A DNA stretch of 64,000 bases from Styela clava. Its lineage: Eukaryota; Chordata; Ascidiacea; Stolidobranchia; Styelidae. The stretch is from the NCBI RefSeq assembly GCF_964204865.1, contig NC_135259.1, positions 8,070,974-8,134,973 on the forward strand, written 5' to 3'. Under the pieces are notes generated by a model. It saw nothing but the letters and a program-made list of their open reading frames with translations, had not been told where the DNA came from and did not search any database. This document shows positions 31,404 to 45,700 of this stretch, in pieces. Each line of letters opens with the position of its first letter. The first letter of the stretch is position 1. The position numbers were made by a program, and so were the translations under genes.

Positions 31404-34400
31404 TGTTACCTTTCTATATTTTCATTGTATACACTTAACGAATATCATACATTATTATAGTATTTGTAGTAAGTTGAAAGTCACTTTAACAAGACTGATC
31501 TAGTCATTAGTCAGAAGAGTGATTTAGTCAGATAAGACCCCGAATCAACCTTCGCTACGCTGTAACATTAATTCTGTTTTACAATTCAGAAGCGCAGGTA
31601 ACCTATAAACGTACTACTGACATAAAATTTGCAAGAGCGCGCTACTTGTTTTTGTGCCAAAATATACAAATGTTTGAACAATGCCTGAGGCATTGTGATT
31701 TGGCCGTTAATGCTCTAATATCTATACGCAATGTATTTTATTCCATTTTAAGATTAGTTAATAATTTCTTAGAAGCATTGCATTTTAATCAATACCGATT
31801 CTCGAAATCAAAATAATCCTATGTTACGATTCGAAAATTTTTACTTTGCACAATAACTGATAAAATTTTGCACAAAATCACCATGTAGCTGAAAGTGTGA
31901 TAGCATTTTCTGTGTGTTTTCTTTCCGCTTGTCTTGTTGCAATCTTGCTCTGGAGAGTCATATTATATCAATCGAAGTCTGACATTGCACAAGTCTGATT
32001 TTATGACAGCAGATTACATCAGAGAAAATCAGCGACCGAAAAACAAATTGTTTCTGGCTCCCATAATTACATATTTTAATTTAAGTATGATTTATTTTTA
32101 ATTAAATAATGTTAAAAATAAAGCACACCGAAGAGTGAACGCGATTCAGAATCGGGCAATACTATTAACGCAAGTTAAAAGTTAAATTAAACGCAAGCAA
32201 AATTTAGGTGGATAATTGAATGTAATAAACTCTCAACATCTACTTTCGTCTTTGATTGATGAAAATTTATTCTCATGTTCGTATCCAATTATGGTTTATT
32301 GAGATGAGAAAATCAGAATTATCCCCCCAGCTCATATTTTGTACTTGGTAGACTCAGTTAGATTGTTTATAGCTTTTAAGATGAGATAGATATACGAACA
32401 TACGTTAATTACATATATATATATATATATATATTTATAAATTATGGTTCAGTTTTTTTTTTCAGGTATAACGCCAAAAGGAACTAAGAAATAAATTTTA
32501 TAGCGAAAAGCACCTGATAATAATATTCCCCAGCTTATCAAGGCCCTTTGTGGTAGTGGCTGTTATAGCTTGATTTGCAAATGACGTATTTGTTTATTCA
32601 AATTATACTTATTGACAGAACAAACAGGAACAAGCCAGGACTTTGGTGGCCAAAAATAAATTCTCTTTATTAGTAGTGCTTTGTTCAGTTCTAGGTATAG
32701 TTTAAATAGAACTAGATTTGCGCAGAACTTGGAAGATGTGTATACCAAGAGCATTCCTTGTACGCGGATTCTTAAATGGCGTTTATAAAGATACAGTCAA
32801 CACGGAAGTCATACAAGATAAATCATAGTTTCACACAATAATGTTTTTTTTATGTAAAATTGAAATGATATTAAGTCGAATTGTATTTTCTAGAACAAAA
32901 TTTGATGTATCTCACAACCGCATGCCTCGAGATTTATTATCTAAAATCGAATTCATAATCCAATGTTAACTGTTGAAGTGCTGGGGAAACCTTTTATTTT
33001 TATTCGTGTCGTCTGCGATCCCAGAGTATACAAAATAGGACTGGATACGATATTATTGACGTTTTTAGTGGCTTCGAATTATTAATTATGAATAAATGAC
33101 TACGCAAAACTTCAAATCCAATTTAATATCAGCGACAAAAGCTAATTTCATTGAATTAACTGAAGTGTAAGAGCTACAATTTGTAGAGTACGATTGGAAG
33201 AAAACTCGCGTAGGTGAAATGAATCCTGCAAGGACAAAGAAATGTCGATTTTTTTTAAATAAGGTTCATATGTAAAACGTCATGTGGTATAAAACAGTTT
33301 TTTTTGCTATGATATATAGATATCCCATACTCTCAAATGCTTTTATTCCTATTACAAATAGGGAAGGCTTACGTCATGCTTTGTTGATCCGCAAGTAGTT
33401 CCCGATGTAATATTTGAACTATTCCACTCCAGTCCGGTTCAAATTTGGTGGTATTTTAAACGTTTTAACTTTCACTTTCTTTCAACGATAGACACTACGA
33501 TGACAATTGAAATGTGTGAAATCAACAATACAACTCATATATAGTAATTCCTGATTACATTTTAAATACTACCATAATTCGACAATTATATTGTAACTCA
33601 TGTTTTACCATTGCTTGTGAACAACATGACATCAAATTTAGTTTCAAGATTCAAACAAGATCTCGAATTCTATCTACTCAACTTTGTCAAATAGGTAGCA
33701 AATTTTACATCAATTAATTTGAACATTTAGAAAGTTTGCAATAACAAAATGTGAATAATATTCAACATATTCATGCTGTTTACCCACCTGCTTCAATGAA
33801 GAATCATTTTTAATGACATGAAAATTGTAATATAATTGCATTCGTAGTATTTAGAAATTGCATGACATCAAAATCAACAACCACTGACATTGCTTAAGTA
33901 ATTTATAATATGCTAATTATCAATTAGAGCATTGTATAAATACCATTACCTACAACCTATCCCACGCATCCACCCACGCGTGTATCAAATCCGACTTTTT
34001 ACTATATCTGGTTAACAAAGAAAGCTTATCCTAACAGAGAATTAACTCTTTTATTCTATATACCGAAAAAATTAATTTAAATTTTCAAATATCATCAATA
34101 AAACACTTTATTTATATTGCGCAAATAAATTCTGTATTGCCTGCCCCGTATAATTATTTTGAAAATGCTTCCGGTAATTCCCCTGGTGGTGTGAGAAGGA
34201 TCGTCCACATATATATATAACCGTGAACAGCGCTACGGTAAGCACATACGAGAGACTTCATTTCAGCAAAATTTTACGGTTCAATAAAAAAATGCATTCC
34301 TGCATTTCAAGTATTCAATAGTCTAGTATTTCTGCAACCTGGATTTTCTTCTACACCTAAAAATTCCAAAATTAACAACGTTTCTTGGCAAGAAGCAACA

Positions 34401-34417
34401 TCTGAGCAAAAATCATC
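31404..34417. other. Intergenic interval between fucosyltransferase and IAP genes (divergent)
   Basis: The two flanking genes are transcribed away from each other. I see a (TA)n microsatellite at about 32409-32434 and a TATATATATAA at about 34208-34220, roughly 200 bp upstream of the IAP start, which could serve as a TATA element. No other coding signal. Confidence 0.35.
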
Positions 34418-37400
34418 ATGGAAAAGCACATATTGAATCATCGGAAGTTACGTAATTCCTTTGGACCAGATCTTCCAATATCCGATTGTTCTCAGTCATT
34501 GAGGGGGCATTTTGATATTGGAAATGAACTTGAGTCCAATGAAGATGACGATGAAGGTAAATGCTTATTATAATCAAATGCATAAATGAATGAAATAGAT
34601 GTAAATGCTGTACTGGAAATGAATCAAATGCCAAATATGCGTGATTATAATACTGTTGTTATTCATCATTTTAGATATTTTGAAGCGTTATTTCAATAGA
34701 TAATATAGTAAGTTGTATATATGGGTGTAACTACTTGATAACAATATTGTAATACAACTCAAAATACACCACAAAACAACTTAGTTAGAACTGGATTGGA
34801 AACAAAGTTGTTCACTACAAACTACGCGTTGGTATTTCATCGTTGTTTATTCTTCTTCTGAGTTTTCTTCCTTACTTTAAAATGCAGACGGTATAGCGGA
34901 AATCGGTGCTACCAAGGGGACAGAGGCCGATGGAATCCGACACGAAAATGCAGTAGATCCGCCTGGTTAGTAAATTTGATTACATTGTTGTAGAGTGCTG
35001 TGGCGCATAATTGATTTTATATGAATTTCCTTTTTAAGTAAAATTTAAGCATTAACAAGAGTTTTCTTTCATGTTATTGCGAAACGTTCTTGTCTTGAAT
35101 ACATATTGTTATTCATTTGTATCACGCACCTCAAGCGTGCACTTGTAATCGTGGCGACAGTCCAAAGAATAAAAGATTGATCAAACAATGTGGTTGTTAT
35201 GTGGCACACCCACGCTACGCCCCGGGCAATTTACATATCCTTGAACAAAAAGAATAAGGGTCGATTTTAAAGTATAAGTATAAAAAATTAGTAAAATTAA
35301 CATTAGTAAACCAATTATATTTATTAAACCTGAGTACAAGATAAACTGATCTTGTATGTAAAAGCTTGTTCTATGTAAAAGTTATATGAAAGCTTAGACT
35401 CTTTATTTCAAGTAAAAATCGAAATGAAACAATTCAATAATTAACTGCAGACTACCTGTATGTTCTCATATAATATAATTTGCACCATAATTCATTTAGC
35501 ATTTAACATGTACGAGTATGATGAATGCACTTAAAAAATCGTTTTTTTCAAAAGCTTGTTGACTGCTTCATATATTCATTTGTTGAATAGTGTGGGCTTA
35601 TTGAACACAAAATGTAAACTATATGCTCGAATTAGATGTCGGTTATATTCTCGCTAGATTCGCAATGAATGACACATTTGTTTCATTTTAAAATATTTAC
35701 TCTTAATTAAAGACCAAAATCCGCAACATCTAGATCACTTCCGATGAGGAGGTAACTATAGTGACCAGGATATGAAAAATACTCATCGCAAGTGCAAATT
35801 GTATTTAGTATTAACGTTGCAATTTCTTTTCTTTTTTTCTGAAAGAAAATATATTAGTATTCAAGAATTTGGAAATAGTTAGAGCTAGAATCTTTATTTC
35901 ACCAGGACAAGGATCTGTATATATACCATCAGGAGACCACTGGAACGAAGATTATAGACTTGCTACATTTGCAAAATTTCCAATAGGTTCAGCTGTTTAT
36001 CCAGCAGACTTAGCATCATCGGGATTCTATTATACAGGACATAGAGATAGAGTAAAATGCTTCAGGTGGGATATTTTTAAGAGCTACCGATTTGACTGAA
36101 TGCTCACAAACAATTTGAAATTGATTACAACTTTTTTTGTGTGTTTCTCATTAATAATGAAACGCAGAGTATGCGCATTGTAATATTCAAACTTATTTTA
36201 AAAGTAAAATTTGTTGCTGCCGTATATTAAGTTTAAAGCAAATAATTAAGAATAAATATGTATTGGAGACATTTCTTGACAATGATCTGTTCTTGCTTAA
36301 AATCAATAATGTGTTCGAACTATGTAAGTGACTTTGCGGTGTTTTGTAGTCAGTTACTAGTATATATATATATTCCCAAGCAATGGCCACAAATATCAGC
36401 ACTGTTTCTTTTGAATTTACAAATTCTATAACAAAATTTATCCTCCGGCACCGCATTGACGATTTCAGCTGTGGAATCGCAGTAGAAAACTGGATCATTG
36501 GCGACGACGGACGAGATCCTGTGTGGCACACAAGTGATTGTCTAATGGTTAACGGAAGAGCAGAATCCAACGTTCCTCGCGAATTTTTCAGATATCAAAC
36601 ATTTTTACCACAACGTCAAATGACAAATAATACTGGAGGAACAGGGGTTTCCAATTCTGCGAGCGCGGTAAGAGTTAATATGGAAAGTTCAATCTATAGG
36701 GAATAGTAACACAAATGAATCAGAGAAATTTAAATAGCAGTCTTCTGCTGTTATTTTGTGGAAGAAATTCAGCGCGAAAACATCACAATTTCAATAAATA
36801 AATGCAGATTTTGGGGTAATTTTTGTTTTTTATTCAGGCAAGGCACCATCAGTGGCATTCCGTCGCCCAGCAACCATTCCTTGCATGCTCGGGTAAGTTT
36901 TTATTTTATTTTGGCGGTATTCTATAAGGAAGTTGTAAATATTCAAATGAACATACAGGGTGAACTCCGAAAAACGGAACCTTTAAATTTTCCTAAGGAC
37001 TTCCACGAAAATAGTGTAAAGTATTCAATTTCATCTACACTTGAACAGTTCATATATGATTGCATGCAAAGTGTTTTTTAATCCTTTTCAAATGCCAACC
37101 TCGGCGTTGGACACAGACTTACATCCGTTAAGCAAAATAATCAATCACTCGCACACACTTTTCTATAGGAATTTCGCTGATTATTATTATAATTGCACCC
37201 TTGAGTTTACCAATTGTTTGAAAAGATGACAATTTCGCGCGACGGATGCAAATCTGTCTCAATGCCGAGGAGGTAAAATTGGAACATAGTCTAGCAAGAA
37301 CATAACTTTTGTTGACAGCGTCCTAGATTTATGAAAATCTTGGTTATAATAGATACACAAACAGAAGTTCAAGTGCAAACAAAATTAAATATATTGTTTA

Positions 37401-40400
37401 CATTTTCGTAGAAGAAATTTAAAAAAATTATGAGTCCTGTTTAATTATGGATCACCATTGTATCAATAAAAATTATATTGTTTTCTATCTTTTATACTAA
37501 ATACGCGTTAACATTTTTGTTCATAGCGAGTATCCAAGTGGCTGACGATTTATCAACTGATAGATATGCTCATCCTAGAAACATGCCAAACCAACAACAG
37601 GAGTTTGAGGTATGGAAACCGATGACTCTTTTTATTAACTTTGCTTGACTGAGTGTTTTTATCTTGCCTAATTTTTATTCTTAAAACACATGTAATAGCA
37701 AAACGAAATAATGTTTCTGTTTCAAATCTAGGAATTACGCTTGGGAGAAATACATTCTGAAGAACATGAACGTTTGATATTTTCTCTTGATTTAAGAAAT
37801 GAGGAACACAGAAGGTACAATGAATATTTTGAAAAGTTTTGCTTCATTCTTGCACAAATTTACTCCTGTAAATTCGTTTCGTTTGACTATATAACACCTT
37901 TACAGAAAACCAGTGTCATTTTTTAATTTCCGATTCTAAAATTCATTCTGATGTAATATATTTGCAGAAAAACTTTTGCCAAATGGCCTTCTCATCCAGC
38001 ACCAGAACTTCCAGCTAAGTTAGCAGCAGAAGGTTTCTTCTATCTTGGCAATTTAGACCGGGCACAGTGTTTTTCTTGCTCTGGCATCCTCAGAAATTGG
38101 ACCAGAAATGATGAACCACGAAGAGAACACAGGAAACATTTCCCGAATTGCAAGTGAGTATTAAATGTGTTACCGTTGTAAAATAACATCATGAATAGAA
38201 TTATAGCAATGGCAGTTTGTTGAAACTCCTGATGTCTTTCACTGATATTTACTTAATAGTGAGGAAAAGTTAGACTGTAATATGACATTGTTAAGTTCCG
38301 ATGCAATCGTCTCCACTTGTACTTTCACATACATTAACTTCCACAAAATTTGAATATCCAAGGCCTTGCGGTTGTTTTGATAATCACTTACATCTTCCAT
38401 TTAAGCATTTATGATTGTGTTGAAGTAAAATGTACGGTTGTAGTAAATCACATCCACAATATCCCCGAATTTTTCAGACAATAGTAAACTTCTTCATTGT
38501 TCGATATGCAAATATTACAAACAAAAGACGAATGTGGAATGTAACTATGGATTTTAATGTTATTTAACCCCTCTGTATTAATAGTATGTGAATTTAATGA
38601 ATATGTCTGTGCCCTATTTTTCCCGATTATGAATTATTGGGACAAGTGACAAGTACTAGCAATGCTTCTCTGTTTTCGACTGTTCTTTGTATCGACCAAT
38701 TTGTGACGTGTTTCCGGCTTCCGTTTGAGAGTTGAGAATTTAGTGTTTTTCCTGTTTTGTGTTGCTTACTGATTTAAATTTCAACCATATAGTTGGTATT
38801 AAGATTTGGGTGTATATTTTAATATATCTGTTTGGATTCAATTTCATCGTGCAAATTTACAATATAGGAACATTTGGCATTACAATACATTGTGTGCTTA
38901 TTGAACTATGAGGAGTCAGTTGGGGTTTCACTCCGCTAACGTGGGTTTAACAATACGAGAGTAAGGACAAGCAGATTGGGACAACTATTCTACTATAAAA
39001 CCTTTCGGATACACACTATAAAATCATATATATATAAGATTGTGCTTTTTACATTAGTTATCTTACGCGATATTATCGCCAATGTTGCCGTAGATACATA
39101 CAGCTTTACTACAAAAATGGGTTATTCAACAAATACAACAACTTTCAAATATACAGAATAATAACTGGGATTGAAACGAGAAATATACCAATGACGGACA
39201 TAGAAAGACAACGAATTGACTTTGAAGAAAAGCTTCGTTTAGATTCTCTCAGTTCTGAGCAAGAACCTGCAAATCCCACTTCAGACGAGCAGCTATATCT
39301 AGAAAATCATTTCAAGTGTCTTCATCCGTTGAATCCCCATATGCAAAACATTGAAGATCGAATCGCATCGTTTGGACCCGAATGGCCAGGTCATAGACTA
39401 AAGGCAACAGTTCGGAGCATTGCAAACGCTGGCTTTTTCTACTTAGGTACGTTTACTAGTTTCATCTGGTTAGAACTAGAAACATTAGTTATATTGCAAT
39501 TTGCAAAATGGCATCATCAATTACGGTCACCCTTAAATTGTTATTGTTAAATATCAATTACGGTCACCTTTAAATTGTTATTGTTAAATTAGTAAATCAG
39601 ACAACTGCTGCTAATGTATTCTAAAAATCTAATATTTACATCGCTTGCTATAGTAACTTTGTATTGTTATAAAATTGTGTTATCCACTTTAATACTTAGG
39701 CCAAGGGGACCGGACGAAATGTTTTTACTGCAATGGGGGTTTGCAAAACTGGGATGAAGGGGATGAGCCGTGGACTGAGCATGCTAAATGGTTCCCGGGG
39801 TAAGTTCGGATATAGCTATACCTCCAAAACTGAAACCTTCAATAGATTCGTATTCTACTTATATTCACATACTTACTGAATATTGCTGTAAAATTGAGTT
39901 CTACTAATCTGAATTTTTTTATAATGCTTCGGATTTACCCCATAATATTCGCACTGCCTAGTATAATCGGATAAAAGCATGTTTTAAAAAAAATTTTGGT
40001 TGCTGTTATAGATGCGAGTATGTTCTGCGTCGCAAAGGAGTTAATTTGGTCAAAAGATTGCTAGAAGAGCATCCTAATATTCGAAGACCAATAATAAGAA
40101 ATCATTGTTCCTACGACATACCGCCACCACCTGTCGGCGAACATGTTGGAGTAGCTCAAGGCCCGCCTGTTCCGATCCCTGCATTTCAAAATCCCAAGAA
40201 AGGTAGCAAATTTTTTTTATTTTTTATTTTTTAGAATATGATAATTGTTGTTGTTGGAATAAATAAACTAATTTTATAAACTTTGATTGTGATTTTATTT
40301 TCCTCGCAGATACTGCGCAAGTATTACGTAATCTTCAATCGGAACGAATTTGCAAAGGATGTTCCTCACAAGAGTCAGATCATCTTTGCATGCCTTGTAG

Positions 40401-40497
40401 CCACCTGTCATTATGTTCCCGTTGTGCTGCAACTAATAAAAAATGTCCTACTTGCAATACAAAAATTGGAAGTACCATAAAAATATTTCGCACTTGA
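34418..40497 (+). CDS. Inhibitor of apoptosis protein: three BIR domains plus C-terminal RING (XIAP/BIRC-like)
   Basis: Twelve exons: 34418-34556, 34888-34965, 35858-36065, 36469-36667, 36838-36892, 37527-37609, 37732-37814, 37968-38153, 39157-39446, 39700-39799, 40012-40202 and 40310-40497; phases agree throughout, 599 aa. BIR1 (about 95-170) has C140, C143 and C166, with His at 162. BIR2 (about 275-345) has the exact C-x2-C-x16-H-x6-C (C316, C319, H336, C343). BIR3 (about 405-480) has C448, C451, H468, C475 and the peptide-groove sequence GGLQNW...[10 protein letters not shown] seen in XIAP and cIAP. The RING (C552-C586, [14 protein letters not shown]) is the IAP C3HC4 type, giving E3 ubiquitin-ligase activity (known). 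A linker of about 60 residues (344-400, charged) separates BIR2 and BIR3. I see no UBA or CARD. Known role: binds caspases and IBM-bearing proteins, and restrains apoptosis or regulates innate signalling. Exons 1, 2, 5 and 6 code for low-complexity or acidic sequence and rest on splice phase alone. Confidence 0.93.
39516..39589. repeat. Tandem duplication, two units of 37 bp
   Basis: ATCAATTACGGTCACC-TTAAATTG-type units at 39516-39552 and 39553-39589 differ by one base. They lie in IAP intron 9. Confidence 0.9.
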
Positions 40498-41417
40498 AAA
40501 GTTGGGAAGGCAAAGTATGATGTTATTATCATAGACTCGAAACTCAGCTAATTTCGCCAATCAAAGTAAAAGTATTCACGTATTTTGAAGCATAGAGAAC
40601 TGCATACTGACAACGGAAACATGACAAGGATAATTTCGACTCAAATTTTCGTAATCGCGTAATCGAAAGAAACAGAAAACTATTTCTGATTTCTCGTGAT
40701 TGCCCTGTTAAACGTCGCGGAAATGTTACAAATATCGGCCATACAAAATAATAGACGTTTTAGTCTCTACTATTTCTAGTTCTGACTTAATAGAAGCAGT
40801 TACTAGCTATTCGTACTATTCATTTTAAGCCCAAATGTTAAAGTTAAAAGAAGAACTGATGGTTTCCAGATCTTTCCCATGATAGAAAACAGGAAACAGA
40901 CATTTTGAATACAACTCGCTAGTGCTGGTATTTTTGCAGACGTGCTAACGTTTCTGCAAAGAGGGAACTTATATATAAATTGAATGCAGCAATGTATGAA
41001 CTTTGACATATACATACAACGTAGGAGGTGAACATATTTGTTTGCAGAAGATAAAGTCACCAACGCAACCGCTTCATTAAACTGAACTTTGCACGTAACT
41101 ATATTTACTCTCCAATAAAATGAGTTCAGCAAATAATTGTCTGCAGGTCCGGGTAATGTCCCAAGATATAAGTATCGGGGAAAGATTGTTGATTGAGTTA
41201 CTGTAATTGTACATTTACGTCATGTGACAACTTACATACAGTACACAATTTCAAATTCAACTACATTTGATTAATGTTAAACAGTTAATAATTCAACAAG
41301 AATGCTTATTATGCACGCTGTATCTGCATTTTCTGTGAAGCACCGATTTGACGCATCATGTCATTTAGTGATTGAATTGCAAATGGCTCTGAGCAACTTA
41401 ATCTGAACGAAATAGCG
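40498..41417. other. IAP 3' flank
   Basis: Presumed 3' UTR and intergenic DNA. The open frame at 40803-41132 (minus) has no exon signals or domain. Nothing else is recognised. Confidence 0.35.
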
Positions 41418-42766
41418 GATAACGTTCTGATAGTCAAAGTTTATTTTTTTAATTTGATACAAAACTGTTAATGCTATTACTTGCATTATCAAGTACCGTT
41501 TTTTCTGCTGCTCTGCGGTGTCATTTGTCATGCTGGAAACATATTTTTTAGGAATTTGACGAAAAAATTTAATACTTGTTCAGTACAATTGAGGCTTGTT
41601 TAAAATTTTCGTGCACAATTTTTCTAACTTCAATATATTTGTTATAGAAGTTGAGTATAAATGCTAAAAAGCTTGCAAAAGTTGTTTCAGATTTATACTA
41701 TTTGATGCGTATATTATTGATCTTTGTCTCAATAGTGCATATCTATGGCCAAATTCAGCAATACTAAAATGATAGTAAGTCATGTACTATTAAAATTAAA
41801 ATTTTGTAATTGTTCTTCTTTCTATGCTTTGTAATTCTGTATTTCCCAACGGAATTCAGTTCACAACAGTTCACAGACCTCATTGCGTAAATGTTCTCGA
41901 GTCAGCTGCCTCATAAAACCACTACCTGGACCTGGTGAATCCCCCGAAAATTGTCGAGGAAAACATTCGAGAACAAAGAACCCAGGTTCCACGAATTCAA
42001 GAAGTAATAAACAGCATCTATTTATCTTTGTATTCGCCAAACTGAAAAATTACATGGGGGTGCTTTACTAGGTTCATACTATATAAACTCCAGTAAGCTC
42101 AATTGTTATATAATATCAAAAAATTCTTTCAAGAATAATGATGTAATCAGTAAAAAATATTAAAATCACAACAATTCCCAAAACCACACATTCAAACTGC
42201 AAATCAAATTCTGCATCTGTCAGATTTTCATATTATACATCTTGTTTATCCTAAATACGTATATATACCACACTGCAACCATAATCATTGTTTTCAAAAT
42301 TGTAACCGGTGGTCGAGTATGTGATTCTATTGCAGAGTTTCATTGTCACTCAGTTCTGTGATGTTTAGTAAAGACGTCACCTTTTTATTTTCATTATAAA
42401 ACTTGATTTAAACTTATGTTGAGTATTACAGTGTCGTTAAATCTATTCAGCGAATTTTCTAAACATCTAAATTCTAAACCAACAAAATGTATTTAGCGTC
42501 GTATGCTACTTTAAAAGGATTCTAATGAATTCTTTTTCATAGATACATTAGTTTTTATTATTGAATGGCTCGTTTTCAATCTATGTCTATATTGCTCTAG
42601 TTTCTATCATGAAAGAATAATCGATCTTGAGAACATTATACCTAATTTTATTTTTTCAATTTTCAGCATTAATGCTATTTAAAATGTAAAAGTAAATTGT
42701 GTTGGATTTGAACAAATTTATTCAAACTGATTTTCTTAGTATATCGCCTTCGTAAAAATTACTGTC

Positions 42767-45700
42767 ATGGGAGATATACAACCAGAAGTAAATTCAACTA
42801 CATCCGACCCATCATATCAGGAAGAAATATCAAATCAATTACCAATCCAAGAATGTGCGGACCAGAGACAGAGTGAGTATCTTACAGCCATTTCCATATT
42901 TTAATAATTTTCATAAAATATTAAAAAATTGCTTCGTTGTAATACACAGAAAAATGTTTCCGCTGAACTTTTTGCAGTGCTGGGGTTTTCAAAACAATAC
43001 GTTCAACCGTTTAGCAGATATTGAATAGAAAAACATATTTAAAATTCAATATTTTGAAGTTTACTAATTACTGAGTCCCTAAAAAAAACTAAAGAGGTAT
43101 GTTGATGATGAATATGTGGAGATCACTTAAGATCATGAAACGGTGCATATTCGTATATATTTCACCTTTTTACTATATTCGATCTAGGGTCCAATTTTAA
43201 TTTTTACATATGCCTTACCGTTTAAAAGCAATAATTTTCTCTTTTACTGAATATTAGTTTACAACTAGGCTAAATACTGTTGATAAGGCCCAATCAACAA
43301 AATCACTTATATTTCATAGATGATAAAAATAGCCAAAAACCAACACCTGATGTCCCGAATTCTTTGATCAATGAACCGAATCAGAAAGGAAGTAATTCCT
43401 GCGTTCGCTGTGAAGGCAATTGCAAAAGAGCATGCATTGCTGCAGGCCGCCCAGAATCTGCTAGGTATATTTAATATTCGATATATTTAATAGCCGTGGA
43501 TTTTGCTGACATATAACGGCACTTTATTTTACCAAATTGAATATTTTATATAAGTTTATTTATGTATCGAACATTTTGTGGATCTATTTTAATATGGCTT
43601 ATATGCTGGGTCAATCGAATAGAGCTTCATGGATTGACTGATAACATCTGTTGTAGCTAGAGACAAATTTAATATCCTCCGTGAAAAGATCGAACGAAAA
43701 TATTCTATATTATGATATTTTGCAGTCGGAATAAAGTAGATTTCAATTACGGTAATTTTTGTTTTCTGATAAACAGAGCCGCTGAACAAGTCGTCAACGG
43801 AGATTCAGACTCGGATTCAACTAGAGACTATGTACGGTATGTTTATAACTTTTGCGACAAAACCCCAAATCCGGAATGGTCAGTACGAATTGCAGTTATC
43901 TGAATAGAATAGTCAAGCTTGTCCATGGGAGACAATTTTCTGCCCCATCCCATCCCGTAGCAATTTATGCCTGTCACATCCTATGTACAAAGAGATATGC
44001 AATACGACAAATTATTTATTGACTTTGTCAAACTTCAGAAGTATCGTTTGACTATCGCAATTGAGTATCATCCTGCCACTCTTATTCTACTTCTGAGTTC
44101 AGCAGATTTCTTGCTCATCGACTGTTTTTAATGAATAAGATAATCCGGGTAATTTCTGAATCATTTTCTTAGTTTTCATGTTACATGCGAATCTGATGTA
44201 TACGGCGTTTATAACAAGAGCAGGTAAAATTCCTTTTCTGTAAGTTACTCTCCAACAATCCGGCTGCACAAAATAAGCACCCCACTGCTGCCAATGGCAC
44301 TGGTATGGCCAAAAACAATTTTCGCACCAGGTTTTCGCAGTGGAGACGTGTGTTCATTTTTCGAATAATCTATTAGTTGTGAATTTGGTTGTCGTAATTT
44401 TTAAAACAAAATAAATAATAGACACAGTATATAGAGAAAAATGGAGAGTAAAAAACATTTGAAAAGTAAAAAGTATAAAGACTAAGTTTAGCTCTGACGT
44501 AATCAATTTGCTATGACATGGATACTGTCCCATGGGAAATACTAATGTGTACTGTCTCTACGCATGCGATGTTTCTCATGAGATTCCAACGGGACAAGTC
44601 TGAGAATAGTTGAAAAGTTAGTCAGGGTGGTCCAAACCCAGGCCCGCGGGCCACATGTGGCCCGCCGCTTCATTATCTGTGACCCGCGTCACATTCGGAG
44701 AGTAATCATTAAATCGCATTTCGTTATGTTTCGTAATAAAATTGCCCAGAAAAATATTTTGACATATTGTTACATCACTAATGTCACTGAATTGACTAGT
44801 GTTATGGCTAGCCGAGGCAACTAGCGAAGTTGAATGATGTGCGTGGCAGTCTATTTTATTATCTGGCTTTCTATCTTTTTGGTCGGGAATATATGCTAAC
44901 GATATAGGCATCATAGAAAACTAAAAATCGAAGGCGGATTATATTAGCCTGGGATGGCTATGTCCAGTAGTGGGATTCAGCCGGTTGGCACCGGTTCTAT
45001 AGAACCGTCTCACGGAATTTTATGAGATCTGCGAACCGGTTAGCATTACATGACTTTTTGTAACAGAACCGCCTGGAAATTCGACATTTGTATGGTGGAT
45101 CGACTGACAAAAAATTTGAATTCCACCACTCGCTATGTCTGATAACCATGTGTTTGCTTTGTATTGTACTATTTATCTATTCTTGGCACTATTGTGGCCC
45201 GCGGAGCCGACAACCTTGGACCACCCTGAGTTAGATGATATGATAAATATAGTAAGTCAATGTGGTACATGTTTGTAACATGAAGCAACAACAACAGACA
45301 ATACTGAAATGTATGAACACGAAAATCGAACGTCTCACCGCAGTATCGCAGCCTAGAACTTACACTAAAATTCGTTATCTGATCTATCAAAATCTCTAAA
45401 GATTGTGAATCAATTTCCACTTCGGTAGCTATTCACAGCTGGTAAGACCATGACTAAGTGGGGAGCATCGGCTTTGTGGGAAGATATCCGACTGGTTTGT
45501 CACATGATGTTATTTTAGAAAATATCGCACGTCATAAGAATCAGCGAGAATGGAATAATAATCATTTAGCAGCTTTTAACCATTTTTAAATACTGAAAAT
45601 TTGAAAAGGATTAGTATATTAGTTTCTGAGAAAAGCGACTTTTTCCGACTACAAATGCCATTCCATCAGAAACAATTTAAGAAAGCCATCCATTCCGTGT

